Assembly (NCBI GenBank): GCA_007570785.1
Contig: ML664152.1
Coordinates: forward strand, 361,519-425,518
From: Antilocapra americana
Taxonomy: Eukaryota > Chordata > Mammalia > Artiodactyla > Antilocapridae
Reading direction: 5' to 3'
DNA length: 64,000 nucleotides
Below, piece after piece: positions 11,522 to 23,262 of the stretch. Each line of letters starts with the position of its first letter. Position 1 is the stretch's first letter. The translations under genes and the position numbers were made by a program. The notes beneath the pieces are model-generated. The model was not told where the DNA came from, searched no databases, and saw only the letters and a program-made list of their open reading frames with translations.

Positions 11522-11835
11522 GGCTTTCCCTGGTGGCTCAGTGGTAAAGAATCTGCCTACTGATGTCGGAGACACAGGTTTGATCCCTGGTCTGGGAAGA
11601 TCCCACATGCTGTGGAGCAAATAAGCCTGTGCACCATAGCTACTGAGCCTGTGCCCAAGAGCCCTCACACTGCAACTACTGAAGCTGGCATGCTCTAGAG
11701 CCTGTACACAAGAGAAGCCACCACAATGAGAAGCCTGAGCACCACAACCAGAGAGTAGCCCTTGCTTGCCACAACTAGAGGAAAGCCCACATAGTGACAA
11801 AGACCCAGTATAGCCAAAATTAAATAAATGAAATT
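11522..11835 (+). mobile_element. Long tRNA-derived SINE (CHR type)
   Basis: The head GGCTTTCCCTGGTGGCTCAG is followed by a B box (GGTTTGATCCCTGG). The body has the repeated GAGCCTGTGC / CCACAACTA style and AGACCCAGTATAGCCAAAAT, and an A-rich end with AATAAATGAAAT. This long-bodied artiodactyl SINE recurs at 26461. Confidence 0.85.
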
Positions 11836-12289
11836 ATTTACAAGCAAAAACTGAAGGCCAGCCTGCACAGGAGCTCTACTGCCCCCAATTCAGCCTTTTA
11901 ACAGAGGAAGTTAGCCAAGGGGAGGTGGGGAGAGCAGCCACCGCCCAGTGTGATTCAGGGGTGCCTGCAGGGATGATAGCAAATCCAGGTGGCAGTCACA
12001 GTCTCTCTGCAGCTCAGCCCATCCCCCCCTCCATAGGCCTTCAGGACCAGGCTGGCTCAGCCCATCCACTGCCCCAAAGATGAATGGCAATTGGTCAGAG
12101 TCAGCCTGGGGCTGGGTTGAGACCTGGAAACAAGTCAAACAGCTGGGCAGGAGGAAGACTGTAGGCAGATGGGAAACCTTCGTGACCCACGGATGTGAGG
12201 GCCAATCAAAGGCAAGTTAGCACTCCCTTGAGCATTCCCTCAACCATGTGCTGGAGCAACAAGCCTTTGCAGCAAAATGAAAAATAGAA

Positions 12290-13600
12290 ACAATGGGTGA
12301 TCAGAAATAGTTAAGAGCAAAACAATCATTTTCTTGCAGATGATATGACTGTCTGTGTATAAATCCAATAAAGTATCCTGATTAATAAAAGTTCAGTAAG
12401 ATTTGCAGAGAACAAGAGCAATGCACGAAGTTCATAGTATTTCTTTACAATAGCAATAACAAGTGGGAATCATAAAATATTCCTAGCCACAGTAAAATCA
12501 ATGGCATTCATAGTGTGGCAAAAGCTAACAAGTATGCAAGCTCTTGACAGAGAAAACAACAAATGAGTTACTGAAAGATATAAAGAAAGCATTTAATAAA
12601 TGGGGAGAAGGACCAATTTCATGTATAGAAAGATTCAACTGTGCAAGTGAACTCTCCAAAATCTTTAAATTCAATGATAATTCAATCAAAATTATGGAGA
12701 ACCTAAAAAGCTGATTTTAAAGAATGTGTGTAAAGAAATAGCTTAAGAAATGCTTGGAATGATATAGTACCTGGTTGTGATATCAGGGGAGTGGTGTAGA
12801 TGAAACACACTGAGCAGAAGTTGATTATCACTGAAGTGGGAATGAGTTACACTACTGGGCCTGACTCTTGAGAGTCCCTTGGATAGCAAGGAGATCGAAT
12901 CAGTCAATCCTAAAAGAAATCAACTCTGAATATTCATTGGAAGGACTGATGCTGAAGCTGAAGCTTCAAATACTTTGGCCACATGATGTGAAGAGACAAC
13001 CCATTGGAAAAGACCCTGATGTTGGGAAAGATTGAAGGCAGGAGGAGAAAAGGGGCAACAGAGGATGAGATGGGTGGATAGCATCACTCACTCAGTAGAC
13101 ATGACTTTGAGCAAACTCCAGGAGATAATGAAAGACAGGGAAGACTGGTGGGCTGCAATTCATGGGGTTGCAAAGAGTTGGATAAGACTTAGCCTCTGAA
13201 CAACAACAACTACTTTTACATGTTTAAAATTTATAAATTTATAATTTATATTATAAATTTATAATATAAGGTTTAAAATGTTTGAGAAGAAAAACTACCT
13301 AAAACTTTTTTTTGTTAAGAAAAAGCCAAATTGGGATTACTTCTAACAAAGTGAATATATCAAAGGTACAATAATAAAGAGTGTGACAACAACACAGCAA
13401 TAGAAAAGCAGGCCAACGGTGAAGAGCTCAGACAGTCCTGTACATATTTGAGGACTTGGGGATCTGACAGTGTCGGCATCACCAGACTAGACTTCTCCAT
13501 CAGGAAAACCATTCAAGGAGACCCCTGCTTATGAATAAGATGAATTAAAGCCTAAATGTGACCACCCAAAAACTAGTAGGATGAAATATAGATAATACAG
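12290..13600 (+). mobile_element. Old L1 ORF2 fragment, interrupted
   Basis: 12290-12770 resembles a decayed L1 ORF2 on the + strand, with TTGCAGATGATATGACTGTC (a relic of the catalytic ADD region), then AATCAATGGCATTCATA and GAAAACTACCTAAAAC-type words. L1-like A-rich sequence resumes at about 13270-13600 after a BovB tail. Reading frames are destroyed. The subfamily and exact ends cannot be set by eye. Confidence 0.6.
12856..13205 (+). mobile_element. BovB 3' fragment
   Basis: It starts near GACTCTTGAGAGTCCCTTGG in the ORF2 C-terminal region, carries GAAGGACTGATGCTGAAGCT, and ends with ACTTAGCCTCTGAACAAC. It is 5'-truncated and frame-broken, and sits inside older L1 sequence. Confidence 0.9.
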
Positions 13601-14094
13601 GATTTTGTGATCATGAACATGGTGAGAGAAGAGGATAGGGCATAATAATTACTGCAGCATGGTGCCATTTGTGTAAAGTAACACTTTCAAAAACAAGTTT
13701 GTACAACAGATACATGTACATTCAGTTCGGTTCAGTCACGCAGTCGTGTGCAGCATGCCAGGCCTCGCTGTCCATCATCAACTCCCAGAATTTACCCAAA
13801 CTCATGTCCATTGAGTCGGTGATGCCATCCAACCATCTCATCCTCTGTCCTCCCCTTATCCTCCCGCCTTCAATCTTTCCCAACATCAGGGTCTTTTCCA
13901 GTGAGTCAACTCTTTGCATCAGGTGGCCAAAGTATTGGAGTTTCAGCTTCAGCATCAGCCCTTCCAATGAATATTCAGGACTGATATCCTTTAGGATGGA
14001 CTGGCTGGATTTCATTGAAGTCCAGGGGATTCTCAAGAGTCTTCTCCAACACCACAGCTCAAAAGCATCAATTCTTTAGCACTCAGCTTTCTTT

Positions 14095-14941
14095 TTTTTT
14101 CCCTTTTATTGTTTTTGCCATACAATGCCATGATATCACCATGGGTTTACATACGCTCCCCCTGCAGAACCCCCCTCCCTCCTCCCTCCCTCCTCCCTCC
14201 CCCCAGGAAATCTCGATGCACCAGCCCCGAGCATCAATCCTGGGCTGGCGATTGATTAGACATATGATAATTAACATGTTTCAATGCCATTTTCCCATAT
14301 CATCCCACCCTTACCCTCATTCACAGAGTCCACGAGTCTATTCTATACATCTACGTTCCTTTTGCTGTCTCGCATGATGGGTTCTCGTTACCGTCTTTCT
14401 AAATTCCATATATATGTGCTAATATACTGTATTGTTGTTTTTGCTTCTGGCTTACTTCACTCTGGATAATGGGCTCCAGTTTCATCCATCTGAGTAGAAC
14501 TGCTTCAAATGAATTTTTTTTAATGCTGAGTAATATTCCACTGTGTATATGTACCACAGCTTTCTTATCCATTCATCAGTTGATGGGCATCTAGGTTGCT
14601 TCCATGTCCTGGCTCCCAGAATATTGGAAATAAAAACACGAATAAACAAATGGGACCTAATTAAAATTAAAAGCTTCTGCACAACAAAGGAAACTATAAG
14701 CAAGGTGAAAATACAGCCTTCAGAATGGGAGAATATAATAGCCAATGAAGCAACGGACAAACAATTAATCTTAAAAATATACAAGCAACTCCTGCAGCTC
14801 CATTCTAGAAAAATAAACAACCCAATCAAAAAGTGGGCCAAAGAACTTAACAGACATTTCTCCAAAGAAGACATAAAAATGGCTAACAAACACATGAAAA
14901 GATGTTCAACATCACTCATTATCAGAGAAATGCAAATCAAA
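14095..14941 (-). mobile_element. L1 3' end with 5' inversion
   Basis: 14095-14614 is antisense L1: poly-T, then the 3' UTR with a pyrimidine-rich CCTCCCT tract, then the ORF2 C-terminal codons. At 14614/14615 the sequence flips, and 14615-14941 reads L1 ORF2 on the + strand (upstream codons including [10 protein letters not shown] and [15 protein letters not shown]). The block is bounded by AGCACTCAGCTTTCTTT at 14078-14094 and 14942-14958. This is the signature of twin priming. I assign the minus strand from the 3' end. Confidence 0.93.
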
Positions 14942-15805
14942 AGCACTCAGCTTTCTTTATAGTCCAACTCTCACATCCATATATGATCACTGGAAAAACC
15001 ATAGCCTTGACTAGCTGGACCTTTGTTGAAAAAGTAATGTCCCTGCTTTTTAATATGCTGTCTAGGTTGGTCATAACCTTTCTCCCAAGGAGTAAGTGTC
15101 TTTTAATTTCATGGCTGCAATCACCATCTGCATTGATTTTGGAGCCCCCAAAAACAAAGTCAGCCACCATTTCCACTGTTACCCCATCTATTTGCTATGA
15201 AGTTATGGGACTGTATGCCATGATCTTAGTTTTCTGAATGTTGAGCTTTAAGCCAACTTTTTCACTCTCCTCTTTCACTTTCATCAAGAAGCTCTTTAGT
15301 TCTTCACTCTCTTCCATAAGGTTGGTGTCATCTTCATATGTGAGGTTATTGATATTTTTCCTGGCAATCTTGATTCCAGCTTGTGCCTCTTCCAGCCCAG
15401 CATTTTTCATGATGTACTCTGCATATAAGTTAAATAAGCAGGGTGAGAATATACAGCCTTGACATGCTCCTTTCCCGATTTGGAACCAGTCTGTTGTTCC
15501 ATGCCCAGTTCTAACTGTTGCTTTCTGATCTGCATACAGGTTTCTCAAGAGGTAGGTCAGGTGGTCTGGTAGTCCCATCTCCTTCAGAATTTTCCACAGT
15601 TTATTGTGATCACCACAGTCCAAGGCTTTGGCATAGTCAATAAAGCAGAATTAGATGTTTTTCTGGAACTCTCTTGCTTTTTCAATGATCCAGCAGATGT
15701 TGGCAATTTGATCTCTGGTTCCTCTGCCTTTTCAAAAATCAGCTGGAACATCTGGAAGTTCATGATTCACGTATTGCTGAAGCCTGGCTTGGAGAATTTT
15801 GAGCA

Positions 15806-16660
15806 CTACTTTACTAGCATGTGAAATGAGTGCAATTGTGCAGTAGTTTGAACATTCTTTTGCATTGCCTTTCTTTGGGATTGGAATGAAAGCGGACCTT
15901 TTCCAGTCCTGTGGCCACTGCTGAGTTTCCAAATTTGCTGACATATTGAGTGCAGCACTTTCACAGCATCACCTTTTAGGATTTGAAATAGCTCAACTGG
16001 AATTCCATCACCTCCATTAGCTTTGTTCATAGTGATGTTTCCTAAGGCCCACTTGACTTCACATTCCAGGATGTCTGGCTCTAGGTGAGTGATCATACCA
16101 TCATGATTATCTGGGTTGTGAAGATCTTTTTTGTACAGTTCTTCTGTGTATTCTTGCCACCTCTTCTTAATGTCTTCTGCTTCTGTTAGGTCCATACCAT
16201 TTCTGTCCTTTATTGAGCCCATCTTTGCATGAAATGTTCCCTTGCTATCTCTAATTTTCTTGAAGAGATCTCTAGTCTTTCCCATTCTATTGGTTTCCTC
16301 TATTTCTTTGCATTGATAACTGAGGAAGGCTTTCTTATTTCTCTTTGCTATTCTTTGGAATTCTGCATTCAGATGGGTATATCTTTCCTTTGCTCCATTG
16401 CTTTTTGCTTTTCTTCTTTTCACAGCTATTTGGAAGGCCTCCTCAGACAGCCATTTTGCTTTTTTGTATTTCTTTTTCTTGGGGATGGTCTTGATCCTTG
16501 TCTCCTGTACAATGTCACGAACCTCTGTCCATTGTTCATCAGGCACTCTGTCTATCAGATATAGTTCCTTAAATCTATTAATCACTTCCACTGTATAATC
16601 ATAAGGGGTTTGATTTAGGTCATACCTGAATGGTCTAGTGGTTTTCCCTACTTTCTTCAA
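15806..16660 (-). pseudogene. BovB ORF2 fragment (linker to early RT)
   Basis: This is the longest uninterrupted BovB frame in the window, 284 codons. It covers the region between endonuclease and reverse transcriptase and the start of the RT domain. It includes DIKKRWQEYTEELYKKDLH and the conserved GGDGIPVELFQILK segment, then goes out of frame near SSGHRTGK, where the intact family reads into the QQWPQDWKRS motif. The RT catalytic aspartates lie further downstream in other broken frames. No full protein can be made. Confidence 0.9.
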
Positions 16661-16698
16661 TTTAAGTCTGTATTTGGCAATAAAGAGTTCATGATCTG

Positions 16699-16990
16699 TA
16701 ATAAAAACACTTTTTTTTTAATCCCTCTCCCCCCACCAAGAACAAATTTTCATTCCTTTGTTGATGATACTGTTCTCATTAGAAATCTATGTCTTATATC
16801 ACACGAGGTCGAAAAGACTGCAATATCACCTCATTATCAGCTCTATTACTATGGACAGACCACCTGCATAGACATATTTCCAAGTTGGGTATCACTGCCC
16901 TCTGCCTCATGGATCTGGAGGTTTATGTTTGATTCTTAGTGCTTTTGTGTGTGGTTGGCTCTGGGAATTAAATAAAAATAGTTTAAAAAA
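16699..16990 (+). pseudogene. Processed retrocopy of unknown source
   Basis: This 292-bp block inside BovB has every mark of LINE-driven retroposition. It is flanked by AAAGAGTTCATGATCTG at 16682-16698 and 16991-17007, ends in a poly-A stretch, and has AATAAA at 16971-16976 just upstream. It is not BovB, L1 or any SINE I know. A + frame runs 16691-16939, but its first codons lie in BovB and the duplication, so the frame proves nothing. It is probably the 3' end of an mRNA; I cannot name the parent gene. Confidence 0.8.
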
Positions 16991-17215
16991 AAAGAGTTCA
17001 TGATCTGATCCACAGTCAGCTCCCAGTCTTGCTTTTGCAGACTGAATAGAGCTTCTCCATCTTTGGCTGCAAAGAATATAATCAATCTAATTTTGGTGTT
17101 GGCCATCTGGTGATGTCCATGTATAGAGTCTTCTCTTGTATTGTTGGAAGACGGTATTGGCTATGACCAGTGCAGTCTCTTGGCAAAACTCTACTAGCCT
17201 TTGCCCTTCTTCATT

Positions 17216-17482
17216 CTATACTCCAAGGCCAAATTTGCCTGTTACTCCAGGTGTTTCTTGACTTCCTACTTTTGCATTCCAGTCTCCTATAATGAAAAGT
17301 ACATCTTTTTTGGGTGTTAGTTTTAAAAGGTCTTGTAGGTCTTCATAGAACCATTCAACTTCAGCTTGTTCAGCGTTACTGGTCAGGACATAGACTTGGA
17401 TTACCGCGATATTGAATGGTTTACCTTGGAAATGAAGAGAGATCATTCTGTTGTTTTTTGAGATTATGTCCAAGTACTGCAT
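17216..17482 (-). pseudogene. BovB ORF2 endonuclease fragment
   Basis: An 88-codon frame covers part of the AP-like endonuclease domain. It includes VLFIIGDWNAKVGSQE, where GDWNAKVG is the conserved metal/phosphate-site block of RTE endonucleases. It is the 5'-most surviving coding part of the BovB at 13720-17511 and is separated from the RT part by stops, indels and the retrocopy. Confidence 0.9.
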
Positions 17483-17511
17483 TTTGGACTCTTTTGTTGA
17501 CTATGATGGCT

Positions 17512-20500
17512 ATGTACTATTATGACTGTGTACATATATGTAAATGTTTTTAAAGGAATGTAATAATACAAACCACCAAACTGTTTACCACTGGATCAGT
17601 GAGAACAGGCCTGTGTGTTGTTTGTAAAGGATTCCTAAGCTGTATCTGTTATGTTTTTCTTTTTAAAGGGATTAGAAACAAATATGACAAAATATATAGC
17701 TAAATTTGGGTTATGGGAACACAATGTGTTTTGTAAAAATTCTCTACTTTTCCTGTATCTTTAAATTTTTTTTAATTACAAAAAAGCAAAGAAATAAGAA
17801 ATAACAATATCAGTGAACAAAATGAGAGCCCAGACAAGCTCTCTTAGGAAAAGAGAAGAAGGAAGAGATGTATGGACTCAAGGAGAGCTCTGTCCTGGGC
17901 ATGAGGAGTAAACCTGGAGTCACTCAGAATGCCAGGTGTGCATCTGCAAAGCTGTTAAGAGACTTGGACGCTGAGGGTGGAAGCCATGGGAAATGACCTG
18001 TGCATAACTGGTGCTCTTAAAGGTAAAAACAGAAGAAATAAAGGGGGAAATTCAAGATGTGAGTGCATAAACATATCTCTTAAAAAATGAAAATTTTTTA
18101 TCTGTTGGTTGCATGTTCCAGGAATAAAAAATGATACAAGAGGATGGATATAAAAAACCTTGATTAAGTAACTCAAACTTGAAGGATAGAGAAAGCCCCC
18201 TGGGGTATAAAAAGAAAAGTATCAAAGGCAGGAAGAGGCTGAGACACCAGGAGCAGAGGAAGGGCCGGATCACCAGGCAGTTGGAGGGCTGTCTCTGAGC
18301 CTGCGGTGGCTCCCACAGAGCATTTGTCATATGCTCTATACGTGGCACTCCCCTGCCTCCCCTGGTCTCCCCTTCCCCTGATAAATAAATGCCAGGCCCT
18401 GGTCCTTGGAACATAAGAGTGCCATCTTGTGTCTGTCCTGGGATGGCTTGTGTCCCCAAGTGTGTGTCCTTCAGACTCATCCATTCTGTTGCACATTGAG
18501 AATTCCCTTCTCTTTCAGCAGCCTCAGCATGTGATGAAACCTCCCTGCTCCCCACTTATCACCAGTGTAGCTTCTTGCTTGGTTGTATTGATCAAACATG
18601 TGGCTTTGACTTTGCTACCTTAAATGGTGCTCTAGAGCATGACCTTGAGCACTGGGCAGGGGACTCAGAAAGGGTTGCGGGGAGAGTCAGCTGTCTGCCC
18701 TCCTCACCTTCAGCAGCAGAGCTCCAGGGCTGACAGTCTCAACAGCAGCTCCGCCCAGTGTGGTAACTGACTGGAAGCTGCTGAGAGAGTAATTTTCCTG
18801 CCTATGAAACTTTGTGGACATGCAGAAGGCCCTGCAAAGTCACTTGACGTGAACGTTTGGGCTGTGACATCTCATTTATGAATTTTGTCAGCAGAAAACA
18901 CATGGTTTTATTAATGACATGGCATTTGATTCAGTTTGATCATGTAAAGTTATTACTGCCATTATGCCAGACAAAGTCATCAGTAAGTGCTTTGAATTCA
19001 TTAGCAGATGTGAAAAGTCTTGAAAGCTCAGCAAATTGGCAAATAAAATGACAGAGACTCTCACACTCGGGTGGCTCTTTAAAAACCAAAATGTGCCTTG
19101 TCCTCTGGGACAGGCTCCCCTGGAGGCCTGAAATCCCACTGTTCTATGGGCAGCTGGTGGATCCGAACTCCTGCCTGGGTATGTCCAGCTCGGCAGACCG
19201 TGAAACCCCCAGGATCCGGAGTCCTGCTCCCCAAACAAGATGAGCCCGTGGGGAGGCAAGGGAAGTCATTCCTCTTGCCAGTCACTGAGACTTCCCCCCA
19301 GTTTGCCCCATGACTCAGCCTAGCTGGTCTTGACTCATGCCCTCATCTCTCGCCCCAAGAAACAAGACCGATTTCTTGTGACATTGCCTGTCTGACCTCC
19401 ATGTGCATTTCAGCAGCGTGTGAGAACAAGTGACCATCTCAGGCTCTTGTCACTCATACCCCAGCCAGCTGCTCCCCAGCCTCTGCGCCCAGGCCATAGC
19501 TGATCGCCCCCAGTCAGGTGTGTTCTGAGGGCTGGGCCTTTGCACCATCTAGGCAGTGAGGTAAGGATGGTGTGTCTTGGCAGCGATGGCAGAGCCCCAG
19601 GATCTCTGAACAGCTGAGGGTTGGCATCGTTTCCAGAAGAAATTGGAACTCTGATCCTGCACTGCCAAGACCTAGGGTTGGCTGCTCCCTTTTGAGGGCA
19701 TCAGCTCCCCTGGACCTGGAAGACCCATGACCAGGAGGGTCAGAATCCTTCAGATGTGAACCTACCTGCACTTGTCTCAGGAAATCAAAGAGGCCCCAGG
19801 AATTGGTGGGTGAGCCCAGAGGGGAGCCTGCCTACCCCTGGCCCCCAGCGTCAGGCAAACTGTCGGGGGGGGGTGCATTGTGGTGCTGGGGCCCCTTCCC
19901 CTGCTGGCGCTTGAACCATCCAACCTTCATGTCCATCCTCTTTAACCCTCCTGTCCCTGGGTGTCCACATCCCCAGGTGGAGGCCAATGTGGCTTCAGGG
20001 CATCACTCTTCCCTTGGCTGAGCTTCTCCCAGTAAATGGTTACCGGTGCACCTCTGCTTGGTTCATAAGCATGCTGACCACATGGTGGAGGAAGGAAGTT
20101 TTATATTGAAACAAAACCAATAAACATTTCAGATCCAATGGTCATTTACTCACAGCAATGCCAGCTTCCCCTTGTCAGGCTTCTGCAGGAATGTTGTCCC
20201 ATGGAACTGATTTCCAAGCTGCCCACATCTTGTTGATCAATTTGAATTCTTTGTGAATAGGCTCTCTGACCTGCCTAAGTTCAGACCCTACAAAGCCTGA
20301 GCCTGCCCTGTCCCCACCACAGACTAGCCTCAGGAACTGAAGTCCCCAGAGCCTGTCCTGATACTGCTCTTCTCCCACCCCTCATTGCAGACCCCTCTCA
20401 CCTCTGAGTCCTGCAAATAGCCCCTTGTCAGCAGTGTGCTGACTTTGTTCACTTCCATGCCCGCTCTGCTCCTTCATCTGCCCCCCAGTCCTCTGTCCAG

Positions 20501-21219
20501 ATGCCAGGTCAAGTCCCCAGACCCAGCACAACATGAATCATGTCTTCACTCTGATTTCACTTAATTTCTGCCTCAGTTGAAAGGCATCACCCTGACACCG
20601 GCAGGAACAGGAGCCTGTGAAACAGGTAATCCCTTCAGAGGAGAGTGTTCATGGCTAACACAGTCTTGCTGGGGAAATAAAGATAAATCTACCTGCCACA
20701 ACCACTTAGTACCTCGCCCACTGAAGGAGGGGTATTTGATTTGCAAAGATCTGTGAGCTGGCTGATAATAAGAGTCCCCGGGTGGCTGAGGAGAGGAGAA
20801 ACAGGAAACACCATCTGGTCTTTAAGGAAGGTTGGTGTGGGAGGGCGCCTCTGCTCCACGCCCCCCTCCTCAAGCAGCAGCCCCACCCCCTTGTCACCCC
20901 CCCATAATGTCCCAGCCATTTCTCCCCAGCTCAGTCCACCTTGGCAGACCCTAAGCCCTAGATTCTCACCTCATGGTACCAATCTGCACAGTCCACTTTC
21001 AGACTGGCTCTGTGGCTGCTGTGATGGTCTGAGTCCCATTACCACCCCACAGTGGGTGTCCTTGAGGGCTGGAAGGTTTCTTGCTTTTGTTTTGATAACA
21101 TCCCCTTACACAGTCTTTCCGTTGTCCTCTCTCTGTTGTTAACCATCTCTTTGTCTCCCTGCTCTACGCATCTAAGCCTTGTCTTCTGACTATTCCACTG
21201 CGTTGTTACCTCTGTTTTT
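17512..21219. other. Unassigned 3.7-kb stretch
   Basis: 17512-17800 is AT-rich and resembles the 3' end of an old interspersed repeat I cannot name. 18-21 kb is mixed composition with many overlapping open frames on both strands, including 167 codons on the minus strand at 18052-18555 and 133 on the plus at 20741-21142. None carries a domain I recognise, and I see no convincing splice-site-bounded exon. A run of nine G lies at 19864-19872. Confidence 0.45.
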
Positions 21220-22324
21220 GTTGGTGTTAAGTCACTCAGTCATGTCCAACTCTTTGTGACCCCACAGACTACAGAACACTAGGCCTCCCTGTCCCTCACC
21301 ATCTCTGGGAGTTTGCCCAAGTTCATGTCCATTGCATCTGTGATGCCATCCAGACATCTCATCCTCTGTCACCCTCTTTTCCTCTTGCTCTCAATTTTTC
21401 CCAGCATCAGGGACTTTTTTTTAATGAGTTAGCTGTTTGCATCATGTGGCCAAAGTATTGGAGTTTCAGCATCAGTCCTTCCAGTGAGCATTCATGGTTG
21501 ATTTCCTTCAAGATTCACTGGCTTGATCTTCTCACTGTCCAAGAGACTCTAGGAGTCCTCTCTAGCAGCATATTTGAAGGCATCAGTTCTTTGGCACTCT
21601 GCTTTCTTTATGGTCCAGCTCTCACAACCATACGTGACCACTGGGAAGACTATAGCCTTGACTATAGGGACTTTCGTTGGCACAGTGATGCCTCTGATTT
21701 TCAACACACTGTCTAGGTTTGTCATAACTTTCCTGCCAAGAAGCAACTGTCTTCTGATTTCATGGGTGCAGCCACCAGACACAGTGATTTTAGAGCCCAG
21801 GAAGAGGAAAGCAGTCACTACTTTCATCTTTTCCCCTTCTATTTTCTATGAAGTAAAGGGGCCAGATAGCATGATCTTGTTGTTTTTTTTTTAATATTTA
21901 GTTTTAAGCTGGCTTTTTACTCTCCTCCTTCATCCTCATCAAGAAGTTCTTAAGTTCCTCTTTGCTTTCTGCGATTAGAGTTGTTGACGTTTCTCCCATC
22001 TGTCTTGATTCCAGCTTGTAACTCATCCAGCCCAGCATTTCTCATGATGTGCTCCGCATATAGATTAAATAAATAAGGTGACAGCAGACAGCCCTGTTGT
22101 ACTTTCTCAATCCTGAACCAATCAGTTGTCCCATACAAGGTTTCAACTATTGCTTCTTGACCTACCTACACGTTTCTCAGGAGACAGGTAAAATGGTTTG
22201 GTATTCCCATCTCTTTAAGGGCTTTCCACAGTTTATTATGATCCACACAGTTAAAGACTTTAGTGTAGCTGATGAAACATAGGTTGATGTTTTTCTGGCA
22301 TTCCCTTGCTTTCTTTATGATCCA
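21220..22324 (-). mobile_element. BovB 3' part, 5'-truncated
   Basis: Antisense copy from the tail (AAGTCACTCAGTCATGTCCA) through the C-terminal region and the YADD area to the RT motif A region. It ends abruptly near CTTTCTTTATGATCC. It is more diverged than the other BovB copies here, with a T-rich slip near 21889 and a damaged ADD region around 21975-22000. The minus frame 21549-21827 is the longest remnant. Confidence 0.93.
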
Positions 22325-22584
22325 TTCCCACTAAAGCATGGCTACTGCCTGTGGCCTGCTATCCCCACATCCTCTGGTCAAGAACCCACACCCCAGCTGC
22401 CTGACTGCCAGCCTGAGCCTCACCCACATCCACACTCATCAATGGACGCTGCTGGTGGCCACTGTGTCTCAGAGCCTGGGGGGCTTCAGAAGAGCTCCTG
22501 CAGGCTGTTTGGAAAATCAGAAGGACAGTGATAATTTTATCCTCCTGCTCCTCATCTTGTGGATATTTAAAAATGCTGCCCAGT

Positions 22585-22660
22585 GCATGAAAATTAACTC
22601 AAAATGGATTGAAGACTTGAATGAAAGACCTAAAACCACAAACTTCTAGAAGTAAAACAG
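22585..22660 (+). mobile_element. Short L1 ORF2 fragment
   Basis: ATGAAAATTAACTCAAAATG, then GACTTGAATGAAAGACCTAA and AACTTCTAGAAGTAAAACAG, match the well-conserved L1 ORF2 stretch that often survives as isolated relics. Only about 75 bases are recognisable. Confidence 0.7.
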
Positions 22661-23262
22661 GCTGGGGCATCTGGCAGGTGCTCCTTTTCCCACCCTCCTC
22701 TGGCACTGAGCCTCCACTGTGGCCAGAAGTGCCACACCTCGCTCCTCTGCCCAGGCCCTTTCTTGGGTCTGAATTTCCCCTGCAACTTGCTCGTGGCTGA
22801 GGAGACAGGAAGGCCAGAACCAGAGGAAGAGGATGTGAGAGTGGAAGCAGAGTCCAGAAAAGAAGCTCCTCTTAGGCCTGGAGGGCAGAGGAGGGGCGGA
22901 GCCTCGAAGGCAGGGGGAGGGAAGGAGCATCACTGTGAGAGGGCAGAGGAGTATCAACCATGTTTTCTTGGTGGCCGAGAAAATTGTTTCTTAACCTTGA
23001 GAGAAGGGTACAGACCAGAACCTTTGGAGACAACCTTCTAGAGGAAGCACACCAAATTTGAATTTCAGTGAATGATTATATTGTCCACAATGATAGTGAT
23101 GTACTCTTTTCTATCAACCCTGTTCTGAGTTTCATTAAAGAGTTGGAAGCCCATTTAAAAAGGTGTCTGGGAAGATGTTGGCAATTTACTGTTTTTGTAT
23201 TTTCTCCAAATACTCCCAGATAGACTTACACTACATTTGAAAAGCAAAACTAACAACCTAAT
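22661..23262. other. Unassigned sequence, partly GC-rich
   Basis: 22660-22960 is GC-rich and gives 92-103-codon open frames on both strands without motifs. 23040-23260 is AT-rich. I recognise no gene. Confidence 0.45.

Larger units (their letters stand above)
13720..17511 (-). mobile_element. BovB LINE, about 2.6 kb, split twice
   Basis: The copy runs antisense from the BovB 3' tail (13721) to the N-terminal part of the endonuclease domain (about 17511). An L1 at 14095-14941 and a retrocopy at 16699-16990 split it; both are flanked by 17-bp duplications of BovB sequence, so BovB was there first. Without the inserts about 2.6 kb remain, so the element lacks only its 5' UTR and the very start of ORF2. 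Stop codons and indels break the frame. A weak ATGTAC repeat at both outer edges may be the BovB target-site duplication. Confidence 0.95.

Noticed and set aside
18052..18555. 167-codon minus-strand frame
   Set aside because: No domain recognised, second open frame overlaps it in another phase, no exon signals that convince.
20175..20378. 67-codon minus frame that looks protein-like
   Set aside because: No recognised relative, no poly-A or duplication to suggest a processed pseudogene.
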